A stretch of DNA of 64,000 nucleotides, taken from the NCBI RefSeq assembly GCF_004359985.1, contig NZ_SMRO01000002.1, positions 815,134 through 879,133 on the forward strand, written 5' to 3'. Source of the stretch: Paraburkholderia flava. GTDB taxonomy: Bacteria; Pseudomonadota; Gammaproteobacteria; Burkholderiales; Burkholderiaceae. Position numbers and translations under genes: made by a program. Shown here piece after piece: positions 35,121-44,662 of this stretch. The notes beneath the pieces are model-generated. The model did no database searches and was not told where the DNA came from. It saw only the letters and a program-made list of their open reading frames with translations. Numbering within the stretch: position 1 is the stretch's first letter; the number at the start of each line of letters is the position of its first letter.

Positions 35121-36326
35121 ATGTCGACACAAGCTTCGTACGGGCGGTTCCAGAAAGAAGGTTGGGTGCAGTGGCCGGCGGAATCCGAACTGAGTTTTCA
35201 GTTCGCGCGCACGTTGGGCGGTGCGCAGGAAGGGGCGAGCCTGATCAGCGAGTGCTTCGCGGCCGCGTCGAAGATGACGCCCGGCGACACGGAGAGCTGG
35301 TATCGCGAATGGCAGGCGCTGGCGAAGACCAGCGAACGGCGCGCGAACGACGCATTCGCAGCGCAGCGCTTTCGCACGGCATCGAGCAACTGGCTGCGCG
35401 CGGCGAACTACTACCGCTCGTCGGAGTTCTACCTTGCGCACGACGATCCGCGGCGTCTCGATACATTCGACAGCGTCGAGCGTTGTTCGCATCGCTATCT
35501 TGCCGGGTTGACGCCGGCGGGAGAGGTCGTCCGGATTCCATACGAAAACGGCACGCATCTCGATGCGTATTTTCTGCCGTGCGCGGAGAAGAGCATTCGC
35601 TCGCCGGTCGTGATCGCGTTCGGCGGGCTCGATGAATACAAGGACGAACTGCTGCACGAAATGCCCAAGCATGCGCTGACACGCGGGATGTCGCTGCTGC
35701 TGGTCGACATGCCCGGGCAGGGCGGGACGTTGCGTCGTCAGAAGCTCGCGAATCGTCCGGATACCGAGGTGCCGGTCGGCGCCTGCGTCGACTATCTGTT
35801 GACGCGCGCTGACATCGATCCCGCGAAGATCGCACTGTATGGCGCGAGTGTCGGTGGAGTGTATGCGGCGCGTGCGGCATCGTTCGAGAAGCGCCTCGTC
35901 GCGGCCGTATCCGATTCCGTGATGTTCGACATGTCGTCGCTGTTCGAGGGCTGGCTTGCTACGCCGGAGCGATCGATCTGGCGTCATCTGAAGTGGGTGT
36001 TCGGCCGCGAGACGATCGAAGGGGTGGTGGAGAAGGCAAAAGCGTTCCGTCTCGAAGGCGTGATCGACAACATCAGCATCCCTTATCTGGTCTTGCAGGG
36101 CACCGAGGACTGGCTCGGGCTGAAGACAGCGACGGACACTTACGACTACGCGAAAGCGCACGGAGTCGACGTGGAACTGAAGCTGTTCGACCCTGCGGAA
36201 ACGGGTGCGGCGCATTGCCAGGTCGATAACCCGACGTTGGGTCAGGAGTTCATTTGCGACTGGCTGGCTGCGAAGCTCGGTATCGACCAGGGTGCAGCGC
36301 GCGTGCGTGTGTCGGCACTTGCGTGA
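35121..36326 (+). CDS. Alpha/beta hydrolase, FrsA/DHPON-hydrolase-like
   Basis: A 401-residue serine hydrolase. A helical N-terminal cap (about 20-130, including TESWYREWQALA and ASNWLRAANYYRSSEFYL) precedes the alpha/beta-hydrolase core. The nucleophile elbow is LYGASVGGVYA (Ser243) and the catalytic His lies in GAAHCQVDNP (His365); an Asp in the LQGTEDWLG region is likely the third member. The architecture matches esterases and C-C hydrolases related to 2,6-dihydroxypseudooxynicotine hydrolase. Start chosen at the second ATG because AGGA sits 8 bases before it, whereas the ATG 9 bp earlier overlaps the ribosome site. Substrate unknown; probably controlled by the divergent XRE-cupin protein. 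Confidence 0.8.
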   Translation: MSTQASYGRFQKEGWVQWPAESELSFQFARTLGGAQEGASLISECFAAASKMTPGDTESWYREWQALAKTSERRANDAFAAQRFRTASSNWLRAANYYRSSEFYLAHDDPRRLDTFDSVERCSHRYLAGLTPAGEVVRIPYENGTHLDAYFLPCAEKSIRSPVVIAFGGLDEYKDELLHEMPKHALTRGMSLLLVDMPGQGGTLRRQKLANRPDTEVPVGACVDYLLTRADIDPAKIALYGASVGGVYAARAASFEKRLVAAVSDSVMFDMSSLFEGWLATPERSIWRHLKWVFGRETIEGVVEKAKAFRLEGVIDNISIPYLVLQGTEDWLGLKTATDTYDYAKAHGVDVELKLFDPAETGAAHCQVDNPTLGQEFICDWLAAKLGIDQGAARVRVSALA

Positions 36327-36589
36327 GTGGATTCGCAGTCGCGTGTTGGTGCGTTATCGCTGTTCGTCGGACGTAGCGTAGCGTTGCGTCTGGCGAACAG
36401 GCTGGCGCGGTCGCGCTTATCGCCCTGCACCGCGTCGTCGTCAATGCCGCATAAACGACCGCAAATGGATTCATCGATTCGTTTACCCAAACCGCCTCAT
36501 TCTTTGCAAGCATTTGAGACGAAGCTCGCTACGATGCCTGCGCCTGGCGTTGCAGTTCTGCTGCTGACGCCTTTCTCAGGAGCGACACC

Positions 36590-36961
36590 ATGTTTCAGAC
36601 AGGACGCGAGTATTCGCGCGAAGACATTCACAGGATCACCGGCGGTTGCAAGCAAGCGTTCTTGCCCGTCAAGGACGGCAAGGTCGTTGCCGCCCGACTC
36701 AGACCGGATCTGAACCCGCATGCACCCGATGCGATCGTCTGCGACGGCAGCGCCGCCTCGCGAGCAGCCGGACGACGGCTGGCGCGCCAGACCGATCCCA
36801 TCCCGGTGTTCATGCGCACGGCGACGGATCGCTTCAAGTATGTCGGTGACTACGTCGTCGTCGAGTCACTGACCGCGCCGGTCGATTACGCACCGTATGT
36901 GCAGAACAGCAGTTTCACGATCGGACAGATTTCGCGTGTGCTGCGGATGAAGCGCTGTTGA
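36590..36961 (+). CDS. Small hypothetical protein, NPxAPDAIVCDG-type domain
   Basis: A 123-residue soluble protein of unassigned function. FQTGREYSREDIHRITGG, FLPVKDGKVVAARL, NPHAPDAIVCDG and IPVFMRT are spaced like the small N-terminal domain seen in some HNH/McrA-type restriction proteins and in stand-alone DUF proteins. Here no nuclease domain follows. It stands alone on the + strand. The resemblance is by eye only and could be to a different fold. Confidence 0.6.
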   Translation: MFQTGREYSREDIHRITGGCKQAFLPVKDGKVVAARLRPDLNPHAPDAIVCDGSAASRAAGRRLARQTDPIPVFMRTATDRFKYVGDYVVVESLTAPVDYAPYVQNSSFTIGQISRVLRMKRC

Positions 36962-37335
36962 ATGCATGGCCGGCATCGCGAGTGGCGATGCCGGTTCATT
37001 GGCGCGTTTGATAATGCAGTAGCTGTCGTGCTTGTAGTACCGGAAGAGCGTACCTGTCGCATTGATCGGGAGTCATCTGCCCGACGCGCTGCGCAACGAT
37101 GCGATTCTCGTTCTGTCCGCATACCGGTTCAAATCATCTTCTTAAGACCGCAGCCTGCGGTGTCCACTACGAAACGCCTCCTTAATGCATCGCCTGCCGC
37201 GTGGTAAACGTGTGTCCGGCGATGACGTCCGCGAGAAGATGACGATCCGCGCGCGCGACATCGTGCATCACCTTCGCGTGAGGTGACCCGATCAGCCGGC
37301 AGGCATCGATGCCGGACATCCATCAGGAGGAGAAC
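36962..37335. other. 374-bp gap between two hypothetical genes
   Basis: No gene, RNA or repeat was recognised; weakly GC-rich filler with no clear promoter. Confidence 0.4.
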
Positions 37336-37869
37336 GTGACGAACAACGGAGTAGAGCGCAAACGCGTGCCCTTTGCATTCATCGTGGTGGGCAGCATGTT
37401 TTCGGTCATCGCGATCGTATTGCTGGCGGTAGCGATCTGGACGCTCAAGCATCAGATCAAGGCATCGACACCGTTGATGGCGTTGGTGGCATTCGGCTGG
37501 GCATTGCTCGCGATGGTCGTCTCGATGATGTTGTCGCTGCCTGGTGCGCGGCAGCGCTCCGGTCGCACGCGAACGCGCGCAGGAACCGTGACGCTCGCCG
37601 ATCCTTCGCCGCTGCCCGGTCAGATACGCAGCACGCTCACGGGGCCCGGCGTCGAAGCGACGGGCAGCGCGACGATCACGGTGGGAAGTCGCGTGCCGTC
37701 GATCTGGTTGGGCATTGCATCGCTGGGGCTGGTGGTCGTTTCTGTGCTGCTTTATCTGCACGGACGCACGACAGGTATCGGCATTCTGATCGGTCTGATC
37801 ATGTCGTTCTTCATGATGAGCTGGGCGACCAAGGCGTGGCCGCGACCGCAGGTCGCGGAACCCGAATGA
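37336..37869 (+). CDS. Hypothetical membrane protein with paired helices
   Basis: A 177-residue protein with four hydrophobic helices arranged as two pairs (about residues 10-35, 45-65, 118-138 and 143-160), separated by a hydrophilic loop (about 75-110) rich in Thr/Arg/Gly. No family was recognised. The start is GTG, with a perfect AGGAGG 5 bases upstream; the frame is open further upstream but that part is not supported by a ribosome site. Confidence 0.7.
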   Translation: MTNNGVERKRVPFAFIVVGSMFSVIAIVLLAVAIWTLKHQIKASTPLMALVAFGWALLAMVVSMMLSLPGARQRSGRTRTRAGTVTLADPSPLPGQIRSTLTGPGVEATGSATITVGSRVPSIWLGIASLGLVVVSVLLYLHGRTTGIGILIGLIMSFFMMSWATKAWPRPQVAEPE

Positions 37870-37904
37870 GACTGCGATGTAGAGGCGGCATGCGGTGAAA
37901 GGAC

Positions 37905-37940
37905 AGGCCCTCGGCTTTGCATCGGAGGGCCTTGTTCTTT
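37905..37940 (+). terminator. Probable terminator after the membrane protein gene
   Basis: An 8-bp stem (37905-37912 with 37925-37932), a 12-nt loop and a T-rich tail. Confidence 0.7.
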
Positions 37941-38123
37941 GGGGTTCTCGTATCCGTCAATCCGGCGGTCGCGCTGGGCTCGAACACGTGATCACTTCCA
38001 TGTTTAAGGCCGAGTGCGATCAGCCGTCATCGCGTGGCGCCCGGACGGCTGCGTTTCATCATTCGCATCGATATCGCCGGATACAATGACGTCCTCTGAA
38101 ATCCGGACCGACTCGGCCTCTGT

Positions 38124-39167
38124 ATGACCCAAGCTTCCCGCGAGCTTCTGCTCGGCCCGCTGCTGAAAAGAGTATCGCGCTCGTTTTATCTGACGCTTGC
38201 CGTGCTGCCTGCCGGCATGCGCGATCCGATTGGCCTGGCTTACCTGCTCGCACGAGCCGCCGATACGATCGCCGACACGTCGCTGCTGCCGCCGGCCCGT
38301 CGGCTCGAATGTCTGTTGTCGCTGCGCGAGCAGGTGATGGGTACGCCCGACGAGGCCGCGCTGCGCACGCTCGCGACCGAGGTCGCGGGTCAGCAGACCG
38401 ATTCCGGCGAGAAGACGCTGCTCGAATCGCTCGGACCGGCGCTCGCGATTCTTGCCCAGTTCGACGAGACGGATCGCGCTGCGGTGCGCGGCATCGTGAC
38501 GACGTTGAGCAAGGGGATGGAATTCGATCTCGTCACGTTTCCGGATGAGACATCGGGGCAACTGGTTGCATTGCCCGACGATGCCGCGCTTGATCGCTAC
38601 ACCTACATGGTCGCGGGCTGCGTCGGCGAATTCTGGACGACGATGACGGTCGTCCATCAGCCGCGCACGCTGAAGCGCAACGCCGACGAAATGACAGCGC
38701 TCGGCATCCGTTTCGGCAAGGCGCTGCAACTGACGAACGTGCTGCGGGACGGCGCGAAGGATCTGCGGATCGGACGCTGCTATCTGCCCGCCGATCGACT
38801 TGCTGATGCACGGATCTCGCCGACCGATCTGCTCGGCGAAAACGCATCGCGTATTGCGCGGCCCGTGATGCGCGATCTCGTCCGTATCGCACTCGCGCAC
38901 TATCGCGCGGCGATCGACTACACGTTTGCGATCCGGCCGACTGCGATGCGGCTGCGCCTCGCGTGTATCTGGCCGATAGCGATCGGTCTGATGACGTTGC
39001 GGTTGCTCGTCGCGAACGACGCGTGGCTCGTGCCTGGGCGTGAGTCGAAAGTGCGGCGTGAGGAAATCTATAAGGTCATCGCGTGGTCGGTGCCGCGTTC
39101 GTTGTCGAACCGGCTGCTGGGGCGATGGTTTGACCGGTTGATCGGGGAGATTGAGCGAGGGCTTTGA
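38124..39167 (+). CDS. Squalene/phytoene synthase family protein
   Basis: A trans-prenyltransferase of 347 residues that joins two isoprenyl diphosphates head-to-head. Both aspartate-rich Mg2+-binding motifs are present: DTIAD in ARAADTIADTS and DGAKD in TNVLRDGAKDLRIGRCYLP. The opening SRSFYLTLAVLP is typical. The C-terminus has hydrophobic stretches (CIWPIAIGLMTLRLL). No hopanoid (hpn, shc) or carotenoid genes are adjacent, so the product (squalene, or a hopanoid or carotenoid precursor) cannot be told from context. YMVAGCVGEFW resembles the squalene synthase side of the family. Confidence 0.88.
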   Translation: MTQASRELLLGPLLKRVSRSFYLTLAVLPAGMRDPIGLAYLLARAADTIADTSLLPPARRLECLLSLREQVMGTPDEAALRTLATEVAGQQTDSGEKTLLESLGPALAILAQFDETDRAAVRGIVTTLSKGMEFDLVTFPDETSGQLVALPDDAALDRYTYMVAGCVGEFWTTMTVVHQPRTLKRNADEMTALGIRFGKALQLTNVLRDGAKDLRIGRCYLPADRLADARISPTDLLGENASRIARPVMRDLVRIALAHYRAAIDYTFAIRPTAMRLRLACIWPIAIGLMTLRLLVANDAWLVPGRESKVRREEIYKVIAWSVPRSLSNRLLGRWFDRLIGEIERGL

Positions 39168-39252
39168 TGGTTTTCTTGCGCGGGTTATCGGTTGCGTGCC
39201 GGTAGCTCTGCACAGCACAGAAGGCGAATTCCCGGAAAATTCCCGCACAAAG

Positions 39253-39289
39253 AAAAAGGCCCTCAGACTTTCGTCTGAGGGCCTTTTTT
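39253..39289. terminator. Bidirectional terminator between the synthase gene and tRNA-Val
   Basis: A long perfect stem of about 16 bp with a TTTC loop and A/T runs on both sides. It can end the squalene-synthase-like transcript from the left and the tRNA-Val transcript from the right. Confidence 0.93.
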
Positions 39290-39317
39290 CTTCGGGCTTC
39301 CAACGTACCCATGAATC

Positions 39318-39392
39318 TGGTGGGTAGTACTGGGATCGAACCAGTGACCCCTGCCGTGTGAAGGCAGTGCTCTACCGCTGAGCTAACCACCC
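39318..39392 (-). tRNA. tRNA-Val(CAC)
   Basis: 75 nt on the minus strand including encoded CCA. Acceptor GGGTGGT, D-arm AGCTCAGCGGTAGAGC, anticodon stem CTGCC/GGCAG with loop TTCACAC (anticodon CAC), and T-arm GGTTCGATCC. Confidence 0.96.
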
Positions 39393-39440
39393 GAAGAGCT
39401 GCGAATTATGTCAGAGGCTCCAGCCTTCGTAAAGCATTTT

Positions 39441-40178
39441 TTAAGCCGGCTGTTCATTCGCGGCGGGCTCGGCGGGGACGAGCCGCCACACGCTCGATCC
39501 CTTGACTGCCTTGTCGAGACCGTCGAGTACCTCTTGATGCGCGGCAGTCTCGTCCGCGGTCGCGGCGATGACCGGCAGGTCGAGCGCATCGAGTGCGACG
39601 CGCGGTGCGTTCGTATCGCTGCGGGTCGTGCTCTCGCCGATCATGTCGATGACGAGACTTTCCTGGCCGCGCGTCATCGCGAGGTACACCTCGGCGAGCA
39701 ACTCCGAGTCGAGTAGTGCGCCGTGCAATGTGCGGTGCGCGTTGCTGATGCCGAAGCGATCGCACAGTGCGTCGAGCGAATTGCGCTTGCCGGGGAACAT
39801 CGATTTCGCGCGGACCAGCGTGTCGATCACTTCGCCGCATTGCGTGCCGACCGGCGGCAACCCGAGCAACGCGAACTCCACATCGAGGAAGCCGATGTCG
39901 AACGGCGCGTTGTGAATGATCAGCTCGGCACCGGCGATGAAATCGCGCAGCGGTGCGGCGATCTCCGCGAACTTCGGCTTGTCGCTCAGGAACTCGGTGG
40001 TCAGGCCGTGCACCGCGAGCGCGCCCGGATCGCTGTCGCGTTCGGGGTTCACGTAGAAGTGCAGGTTGTTACCTGTGAGCCGGCGGTTCACCAGTTCGAC
40101 GCAGCCGATTTCGATGATGCGGTCGCCGGTGCGTGCATTCAGGCCGGTCGTTTCGGTATCGAGGATGATTTGACGCAT
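39441..40178 (-). CDS. dnaQ: DNA polymerase III epsilon subunit (3'-5' exonuclease)
   Basis: The proofreading exonuclease of the replicative polymerase. DEDDh motifs: QIILDTETTGL (Exo I), IIHNAPFDIGFL (Exo II) and HGALLDSELLAEVYL (Exo III with the catalytic His). 245 residues; the C-terminal tail that binds the polymerase alpha subunit is present. rnhA lies just upstream on the same strand, the usual rnhA-dnaQ pairing in proteobacteria. Confidence 0.96.
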   Translation of the reverse strand: MRQIILDTETTGLNARTGDRIIEIGCVELVNRRLTGNNLHFYVNPERDSDPGALAVHGLTTEFLSDKPKFAEIAAPLRDFIAGAELIIHNAPFDIGFLDVEFALLGLPPVGTQCGEVIDTLVRAKSMFPGKRNSLDALCDRFGISNAHRTLHGALLDSELLAEVYLAMTRGQESLVIDMIGESTTRSDTNAPRVALDALDLPVIAATADETAAHQEVLDGLDKAVKGSSVWRLVPAEPAANEQPA

Positions 40179-40243
40179 GTCGGTCGGTCTAGTCTCTATC
40201 GGAAAACGGATGGATGGAGCAGGGCGGCATACCGCTCACAGGC

Positions 40244-40690
40244 TCACAGTTCGGCAAGCGATGCGACGCCACGGTTCGCGAGTGCATCGGCGCGCTCGTT
40301 TTCCGGATGCCCCGCGTGGCCCTTCACCCAGCGCCATTCGATCTCGTGCTGCTGGACGAGCGCGTCGAGCCGTTTCCACAGGTCCACGTTCTTGACCGGC
40401 GTCTTCGCCGCGGTCATCCAGTTCTTCTTTTTCCAGCCGTGAATCCACTCGCTGATGCCTTTCTGCACGTACTGCGAATCGGTGTGCACGATCGCGTGAC
40501 ACGGCCGCTTCAACGCTTCGAGCGCGGCGATCACGCCCATCAGTTCCATGCGGTTGTTGGTCGTGCCGGCTTCGCCGCCGAACAGTTCCTTTTCCTGCGT
40601 GCCGAAGCGCAGCAGCGCGCCCCATCCGCCGGGCCCGGGGTTTCCCTTGCAGGCGCCGTCGGTGAAAATTTCGATGAGTTCGGATGTCAT
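40244..40690 (-). CDS. rnhA: Ribonuclease HI
   Basis: RNase HI removes RNA from RNA:DNA hybrids. 148 residues. [19 protein letters not shown] carries the first active-site Asp, then [12 protein letters not shown] (Glu), HTDSQYV (Asp) and the final Asp in [14 protein letters not shown]. The start ATG overlaps the stop codon of the upstream methyltransferase gene (ATGA), implying translational coupling. Confidence 0.96.
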   Translation of the reverse strand: MTSELIEIFTDGACKGNPGPGGWGALLRFGTQEKELFGGEAGTTNNRMELMGVIAALEALKRPCHAIVHTDSQYVQKGISEWIHGWKKKNWMTAAKTPVKNVDLWKRLDALVQQHEIEWRWVKGHAGHPENERADALANRGVASLAEL

Positions 40691-41493
40691 GTGTTGGGGT
40701 TGCGTGTATGCGGTGTCGCGGCTGGCGCGAGGCCTGCCTTCAGAACGGGTTTCTTGACCTTCAACGGACCGACCAGGTGCATGCCGCGCACGCGCTTGAT
40801 CGCAGTGACCATGTAGGCCGCGCCGAAGATCGGCCACCAGCGGTCGCCCGCGGCTTCCATGAATGCGTAGCGGGACAGCCATTGATCGCTGGCGAGGGGC
40901 GGACGATAACAGCCGAAGCGTCCGCGTTCAAGGTCGAAGCCGAGCAACTTGATCCAGTCCTTCAGCCGCGTGAACGCGATCAGGTCGACGGCGGAGGGGA
41001 CGAACGGCCGGCCGGTCATCTTGCCGACCGACTGCCGCGCGCCCCACAGCGACAGCGAATTAAAGCCGAGGATGATCAGTTGCCCTTCGGGCATCAGCAC
41101 GCGTTCGGCTTCGCGCAGCAGACGATGCGGGTCGCTCGTGAATTCGAGCGTGTGCGGCATCACGATCAGGTCGACGCTCTGCGCCTCGAACGGCAGGTCG
41201 AGCAGATCGCACCACACGGTGCTGCGGCCGGCGGGCGCGGCCGGACCATTCGGCTGCGCACCCGGGACCACGTAGGGCGCGCTCGCGCCGCTCGCCGCAT
41301 CGAGCACGAGGCCGCGACCCGACATGCGGTTTTCACGTAGCGCATCGAGTTGCGGCAGGCCGAGCTGGAGCGCGTGGTAGCCGAACACGTCGGACACGAC
41401 GCGGTCGAGTTGCGCCTGCTCCCACGCAAGCACGTAGCGTCCGGGCGGCGAATCGGTCCAGGCGGGCCAGTCTATAATCGGTCGGTCAGACAT
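40687..41493 (-). CDS. SAM-dependent methyltransferase
   Basis: A class I methyltransferase-like protein of 268 residues. The Rossmann SAM-binding region is [15 protein letters not shown] (motif I), [23 protein letters not shown] (motif III/IV) and [21 protein letters not shown]. Homologs lie beside rnhA and gloB in many beta- and gamma-proteobacteria; the substrate is unknown. Its stop overlaps the rnhA start. The gloB start lies only 20 bp away on the other strand, so the promoters for the two units must overlap the coding regions. Confidence 0.88.
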   Translation of the reverse strand: MSDRPIIDWPAWTDSPPGRYVLAWEQAQLDRVVSDVFGYHALQLGLPQLDALRENRMSGRGLVLDAASGASAPYVVPGAQPNGPAAPAGRSTVWCDLLDLPFEAQSVDLIVMPHTLEFTSDPHRLLREAERVLMPEGQLIILGFNSLSLWGARQSVGKMTGRPFVPSAVDLIAFTRLKDWIKLLGFDLERGRFGCYRPPLASDQWLSRYAFMEAAGDRWWPIFGAAYMVTAIKRVRGMHLVGPLKVKKPVLKAGLAPAATPHTRNPNT

Positions 41494-41513
41494 GTCGAAG
41501 AATGCATCGCCCC

Positions 41514-42317
41514 ATGAATACGCTTGAATACGTGCCGGTTCCGGCATTTGAAGACAATTACATCTGGCTCGTGTCGGACGGCGAATCTGCCGTCGTTGTC
41601 GATCCGGGCGAAGCCGCTCCGGTTCGCGCCTATCTGGCAAAACGCGGCTGGCGGCTGAGCGCTATTTTACTCACGCACCATCATCGCGACCACGTCGGCG
41701 GAGTAGCCGATCTGCTGAACGGCCAGGATCCGTCCGCGCCGCTGCCGGTGTACGGCCCCGCAGGCGAAGCAATCGACCATCTGACGCAGCGTCTCGTGGG
41801 CGGCGACCGCGTCCGCATTTCAGCGCCCGCGCTCGAATTCGACGTGCTCGACGTGCCCGGCCACACAAGCGGTCACATCGCGTATTTCCAGGCGGCCGAT
41901 CCGCGCGGCACGCCGCACGTGTTCTGCGGCGATACGCTGTTCGCGTGCGGTTGCGGACGCCTCTTCGAAGGCACGCCGGTGCAGATGCTCGCGTCGCTCG
42001 ACGCGCTCGCTGCATTGCCCGGCGCGACCGAAGTGCATTGCGCACACGAGTACACGCTGTCGAACATCCGTTTCGCGCTCGCGTGCGAGCCGGGCAACCG
42101 CGAGCTGCAGGCGTGGCGCGATGAAGCGACCGCGCTGCGCGCGCGCAACGTGCCGACGCTGCCCACGACCATCGCGCACGAACGCGCGGTCAATCCGTTT
42201 TTGCGCGCCGACAGCGAAGCGATTCACGCGACGCTCGCGGCGCAGCTTCACGAAACGGTGACGGATCGGCTGGGCGCATTCACGTTGATGCGCGAGTGGA
42301 AGAACAGGTTCCGCTGA
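41514..42317 (+). CDS. gloB: Hydroxyacylglutathione hydrolase (glyoxalase II)
   Basis: A metallo-beta-lactamase-fold thioesterase that hydrolyses S-D-lactoylglutathione in methylglyoxal detoxification. The metal site THHHRDHVGG, the later VLDVPGHTSGHIAY and CGDTLFACGCGRLFEGTP, and the C-terminal CAHEYTLSNIRFA are all present. 267 residues. A TATAAT (41473-41478) sits inside the 5' end of the divergent methyltransferase gene, probably as its promoter. ATG chosen to match MNTLEYVPVPAFEDNYIW. Confidence 0.95.
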   Translation: MNTLEYVPVPAFEDNYIWLVSDGESAVVVDPGEAAPVRAYLAKRGWRLSAILLTHHHRDHVGGVADLLNGQDPSAPLPVYGPAGEAIDHLTQRLVGGDRVRISAPALEFDVLDVPGHTSGHIAYFQAADPRGTPHVFCGDTLFACGCGRLFEGTPVQMLASLDALAALPGATEVHCAHEYTLSNIRFALACEPGNRELQAWRDEATALRARNVPTLPTTIAHERAVNPFLRADSEAIHATLAAQLHETVTDRLGAFTLMREWKNRFR

Positions 42318-42472
42318 CCCGCTCTTCGGTGGGGGCATGCTCACCGAGAAAGTATAAAAAAATCGCCAAGGCCCGGATTTAGCTAGGTTTTTCGTATATT
42401 TCCGATTGACGGGGGCGATGCTCTTTCGTACTATCGGCTGCAAATTCCAGTCCTGTGGAAGCCGAGACGTTC

Positions 42473-44161
42473 ATGCGATTTATCCTGAGTGCGTTGCTGG
42501 TCCTGATGCTCGCCGCGTGCGCGAGTCAGGGACCGACGACGAGTAATTCCCCCGCCGCTTCCAATCCCGCCGCCCAGCAAGCTGTTGCCGACACCCTCCG
42601 CAAGACCGCTACCGCCAAGGAAACGATCAACGTCGATCAAGGCTCCGTCGATCAACTGACGACCGCCGACACCGATCTGTGGGCGCGGATTCGCCGCGGT
42701 TTCCAGATGCCCGACCTGCAGAGCGACCTCGTCGACATGCAGGCCAACTGGTACGCGCAACGTCCCGAGTACGTGCAGCGGATGACCGAGCGGTCGCAGA
42801 AGTACCTCTATCACATCGTCGAAGAGCTCGAGGCGCGGCACATGCCGACCGAGCTCGCGCTGCTGCCGTTCATCGAATCCGCGTATAACCCGCAGGCGCT
42901 GTCGGTCGCGAAGGCGGCCGGCATGTGGCAGTTCGTGCCGGGCACGGGCCGCACCTACAACCTCAAGCAGAACATGTGGCAGGACGAGCGCCGCGACGTG
43001 CTCGCATCGACGAGCGCCGCGCTCGACTACCTGTCCCGGCTGCACGACATGTTCGGCGACTGGTACCTCGCACTTGCCGCGTACAACTGGGGCGAGGGCA
43101 ACGTGCAGCGCGCGATCGCGCGCAACCAGGCCGCCGGCCTGCCGACCGATTACCAAAGCCTGCGCATGCCGGGTGAGACGCGTAACTACGTGCCGAAGCT
43201 GCAGGCCGTGAAGAACATCGTGATGAACCCGCAGATGTACGGGCTCACGTTGCCGTCGATTCCGAACCACCCGTACTTCGTCACGGTGACCACGGCGCAC
43301 GATATCGACGTCGATACAGCCGCGAAGCTCGCGAACATGAGTCTCGACGAATTCCGTTCGCTGAACCCGTCGTTCAAGAAGCCGGTGATTCTCGGTGCGA
43401 CGCAGCCGCAGATCCTGCTGCCGTTCGATAACGCGAGCGCGTTCGAGCGCAACCTGAAGGCGTTTTCCGGCCAGCTGTCGTCGTGGACCACCTACACGGT
43501 GACCGAACGCGCGCGGCCTGCAGCGATCGCCGAAAAGATCGGTGTCGATGCCGACACGCTGATGAGCGTCAACAAGATTCCGGCCGGCATGCGGCTGAAA
43601 CCGGGTTCGACGATCGTCGTGCCGCGCGGTGACGACGACGCTGATGAAGACATCAGCGCGGACGTCGCCGAAAGCGCGGTGCTCGCGATGGAACCCGACG
43701 TACCCGACACGCGCAAGATGCTGATCCGCGTGCGTCGCAAGCAGTCGATGTCGACGCTCGCCGACCGCTATGGCGTGTCGGTGTCGCAACTGAGGGCGTG
43801 GAACCGCACGCATCGCGACCTCGTGACGCCGGGGCAGGTGATCGTGCTGCACGTGCCGGTCGGCAAGGTGATGCCGAGCGAGCCGGGACCGCAGCGGCTC
43901 GCTACGAATGTGCGCGGCGGCAACGTCGAAAAGATCGGTACGCGTGTGGCAGACACCAAAGACGAACCGCGCTACGATAAGAAGCATGGTCGTGGGCGCT
44001 CGGGCGTCGTCAAGGTGGCGGACCCGGTCGGCAAATCCGGCAAGTCTGAGGCCGTCAAGGGCAAGTCGACGGCAACTGCTTCGGGCGCGACCAGCAAGGC
44101 GTCGAAGGCCGCGGCAACCAGCCGCCCGAAAACCGCGGCCCACGCGAAGAAGAGCAAGTAA
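42473..44161 (+). CDS. MltD-like membrane-bound lytic murein transglycosylase with LysM repeats
   Basis: A 562-residue lipoprotein (signal and lipobox LMLAAC at its start) that cleaves the beta-1,4 bond in peptidoglycan. The SLT domain (about 100-260) carries the catalytic Glu in LLPFIESAYNP and the core AGMWQFVPGTGRTYNLKQ. At least two LysM-type repeats follow (about 345-395 and about 425-470). The last 80 residues are a Lys/Ala/Ser/Thr-rich tail (KGKSTATASGATSKASKAAA), which could interact with nucleic acid or wall polymers. A frame extending 18 bp upstream exists, but the ATG at 42473 begins the signal peptide. Confidence 0.92.
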   Translation: MRFILSALLVLMLAACASQGPTTSNSPAASNPAAQQAVADTLRKTATAKETINVDQGSVDQLTTADTDLWARIRRGFQMPDLQSDLVDMQANWYAQRPEYVQRMTERSQKYLYHIVEELEARHMPTELALLPFIESAYNPQALSVAKAAGMWQFVPGTGRTYNLKQNMWQDERRDVLASTSAALDYLSRLHDMFGDWYLALAAYNWGEGNVQRAIARNQAAGLPTDYQSLRMPGETRNYVPKLQAVKNIVMNPQMYGLTLPSIPNHPYFVTVTTAHDIDVDTAAKLANMSLDEFRSLNPSFKKPVILGATQPQILLPFDNASAFERNLKAFSGQLSSWTTYTVTERARPAAIAEKIGVDADTLMSVNKIPAGMRLKPGSTIVVPRGDDDADEDISADVAESAVLAMEPDVPDTRKMLIRVRRKQSMSTLADRYGVSVSQLRAWNRTHRDLVTPGQVIVLHVPVGKVMPSEPGPQRLATNVRGGNVEKIGTRVADTKDEPRYDKKHGRGRSGVVKVADPVGKSGKSEAVKGKSTATASGATSKASKAAATSRPKTAAHAKKSK

Positions 44162-44244
44162 AGCAAAGCGGCTCCCACGGGGGTGACCACATGCGTTGCG
44201 GGGGCATCGCATGGAAGTGCGCTCCGATCACACCTCGTTTTTCC

Positions 44245-44273
44245 AACGCCGTCACATGTGTGACGGCGTTTTC
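44245..44273 (+). terminator. Terminator after the MltD-like gene
   Basis: A perfect 12-bp stem (44245-44256 with 44259-44270) followed by a short T stretch. The loop is only 2 nt as drawn, so the hairpin tip opens. Confidence 0.75.
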
Positions 44274-44389
44274 ATCTGGGCACCTGGACGGTGCCATGCC
44301 GCGGGAGTACGGCATCTTCAGGCAACGTTCAGGCGGCAAGCCCGGCGGCCTTTCCGGCGGATCTCCCCGCAACCTGAGCTATCCTGGAT

Positions 44390-44419
44390 TTGAAGGAAGG
44401 GGTGGTTTGAGGCTATAAT
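44390..44419 (+). promoter_or_regulatory. Putative carAB promoter
   Basis: -35 TTGAAG (44390-44395), 18-bp spacer and -10 TATAAT (44414-44419). The transcript would have a leader of about 240 nt before the carA GTG start. Confidence 0.65.
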
Positions 44420-44662
44420 TCCAAGGTTTGAGCTTATCAACCCGCACCCTAGCGCCTACCGCTCCCATACCGTTCATCCGCCGCGCGCAGTCAACGCCCC
44501 GCACCCGCCCGAGCAGCCTTAATCGGCTACATCGCGCCTCTGCGACGTTGGCAGCGGTCAGCGCGAGCGAGCCTGCGCGCGCATCATCCTCGATGCGCTT
44601 CGCTGCGGCCCGCACGGTCGGATAGACAGGTCGGCAACAGGGTGTTCCCCAAGGAGCCTCCC

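Larger units (their letters stand above)
44162..44662. other. 501-bp region with mltD terminator and carAB promoter/leader
   Basis: It contains a terminator, then a promoter at 44390-44419 and a leader of about 240 nt before the carA start. Small open frames in the leader have no recognisable product. Regulation of carAB by pyrimidine or arginine through the leader is possible but not visible as a known motif. Confidence 0.5.
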
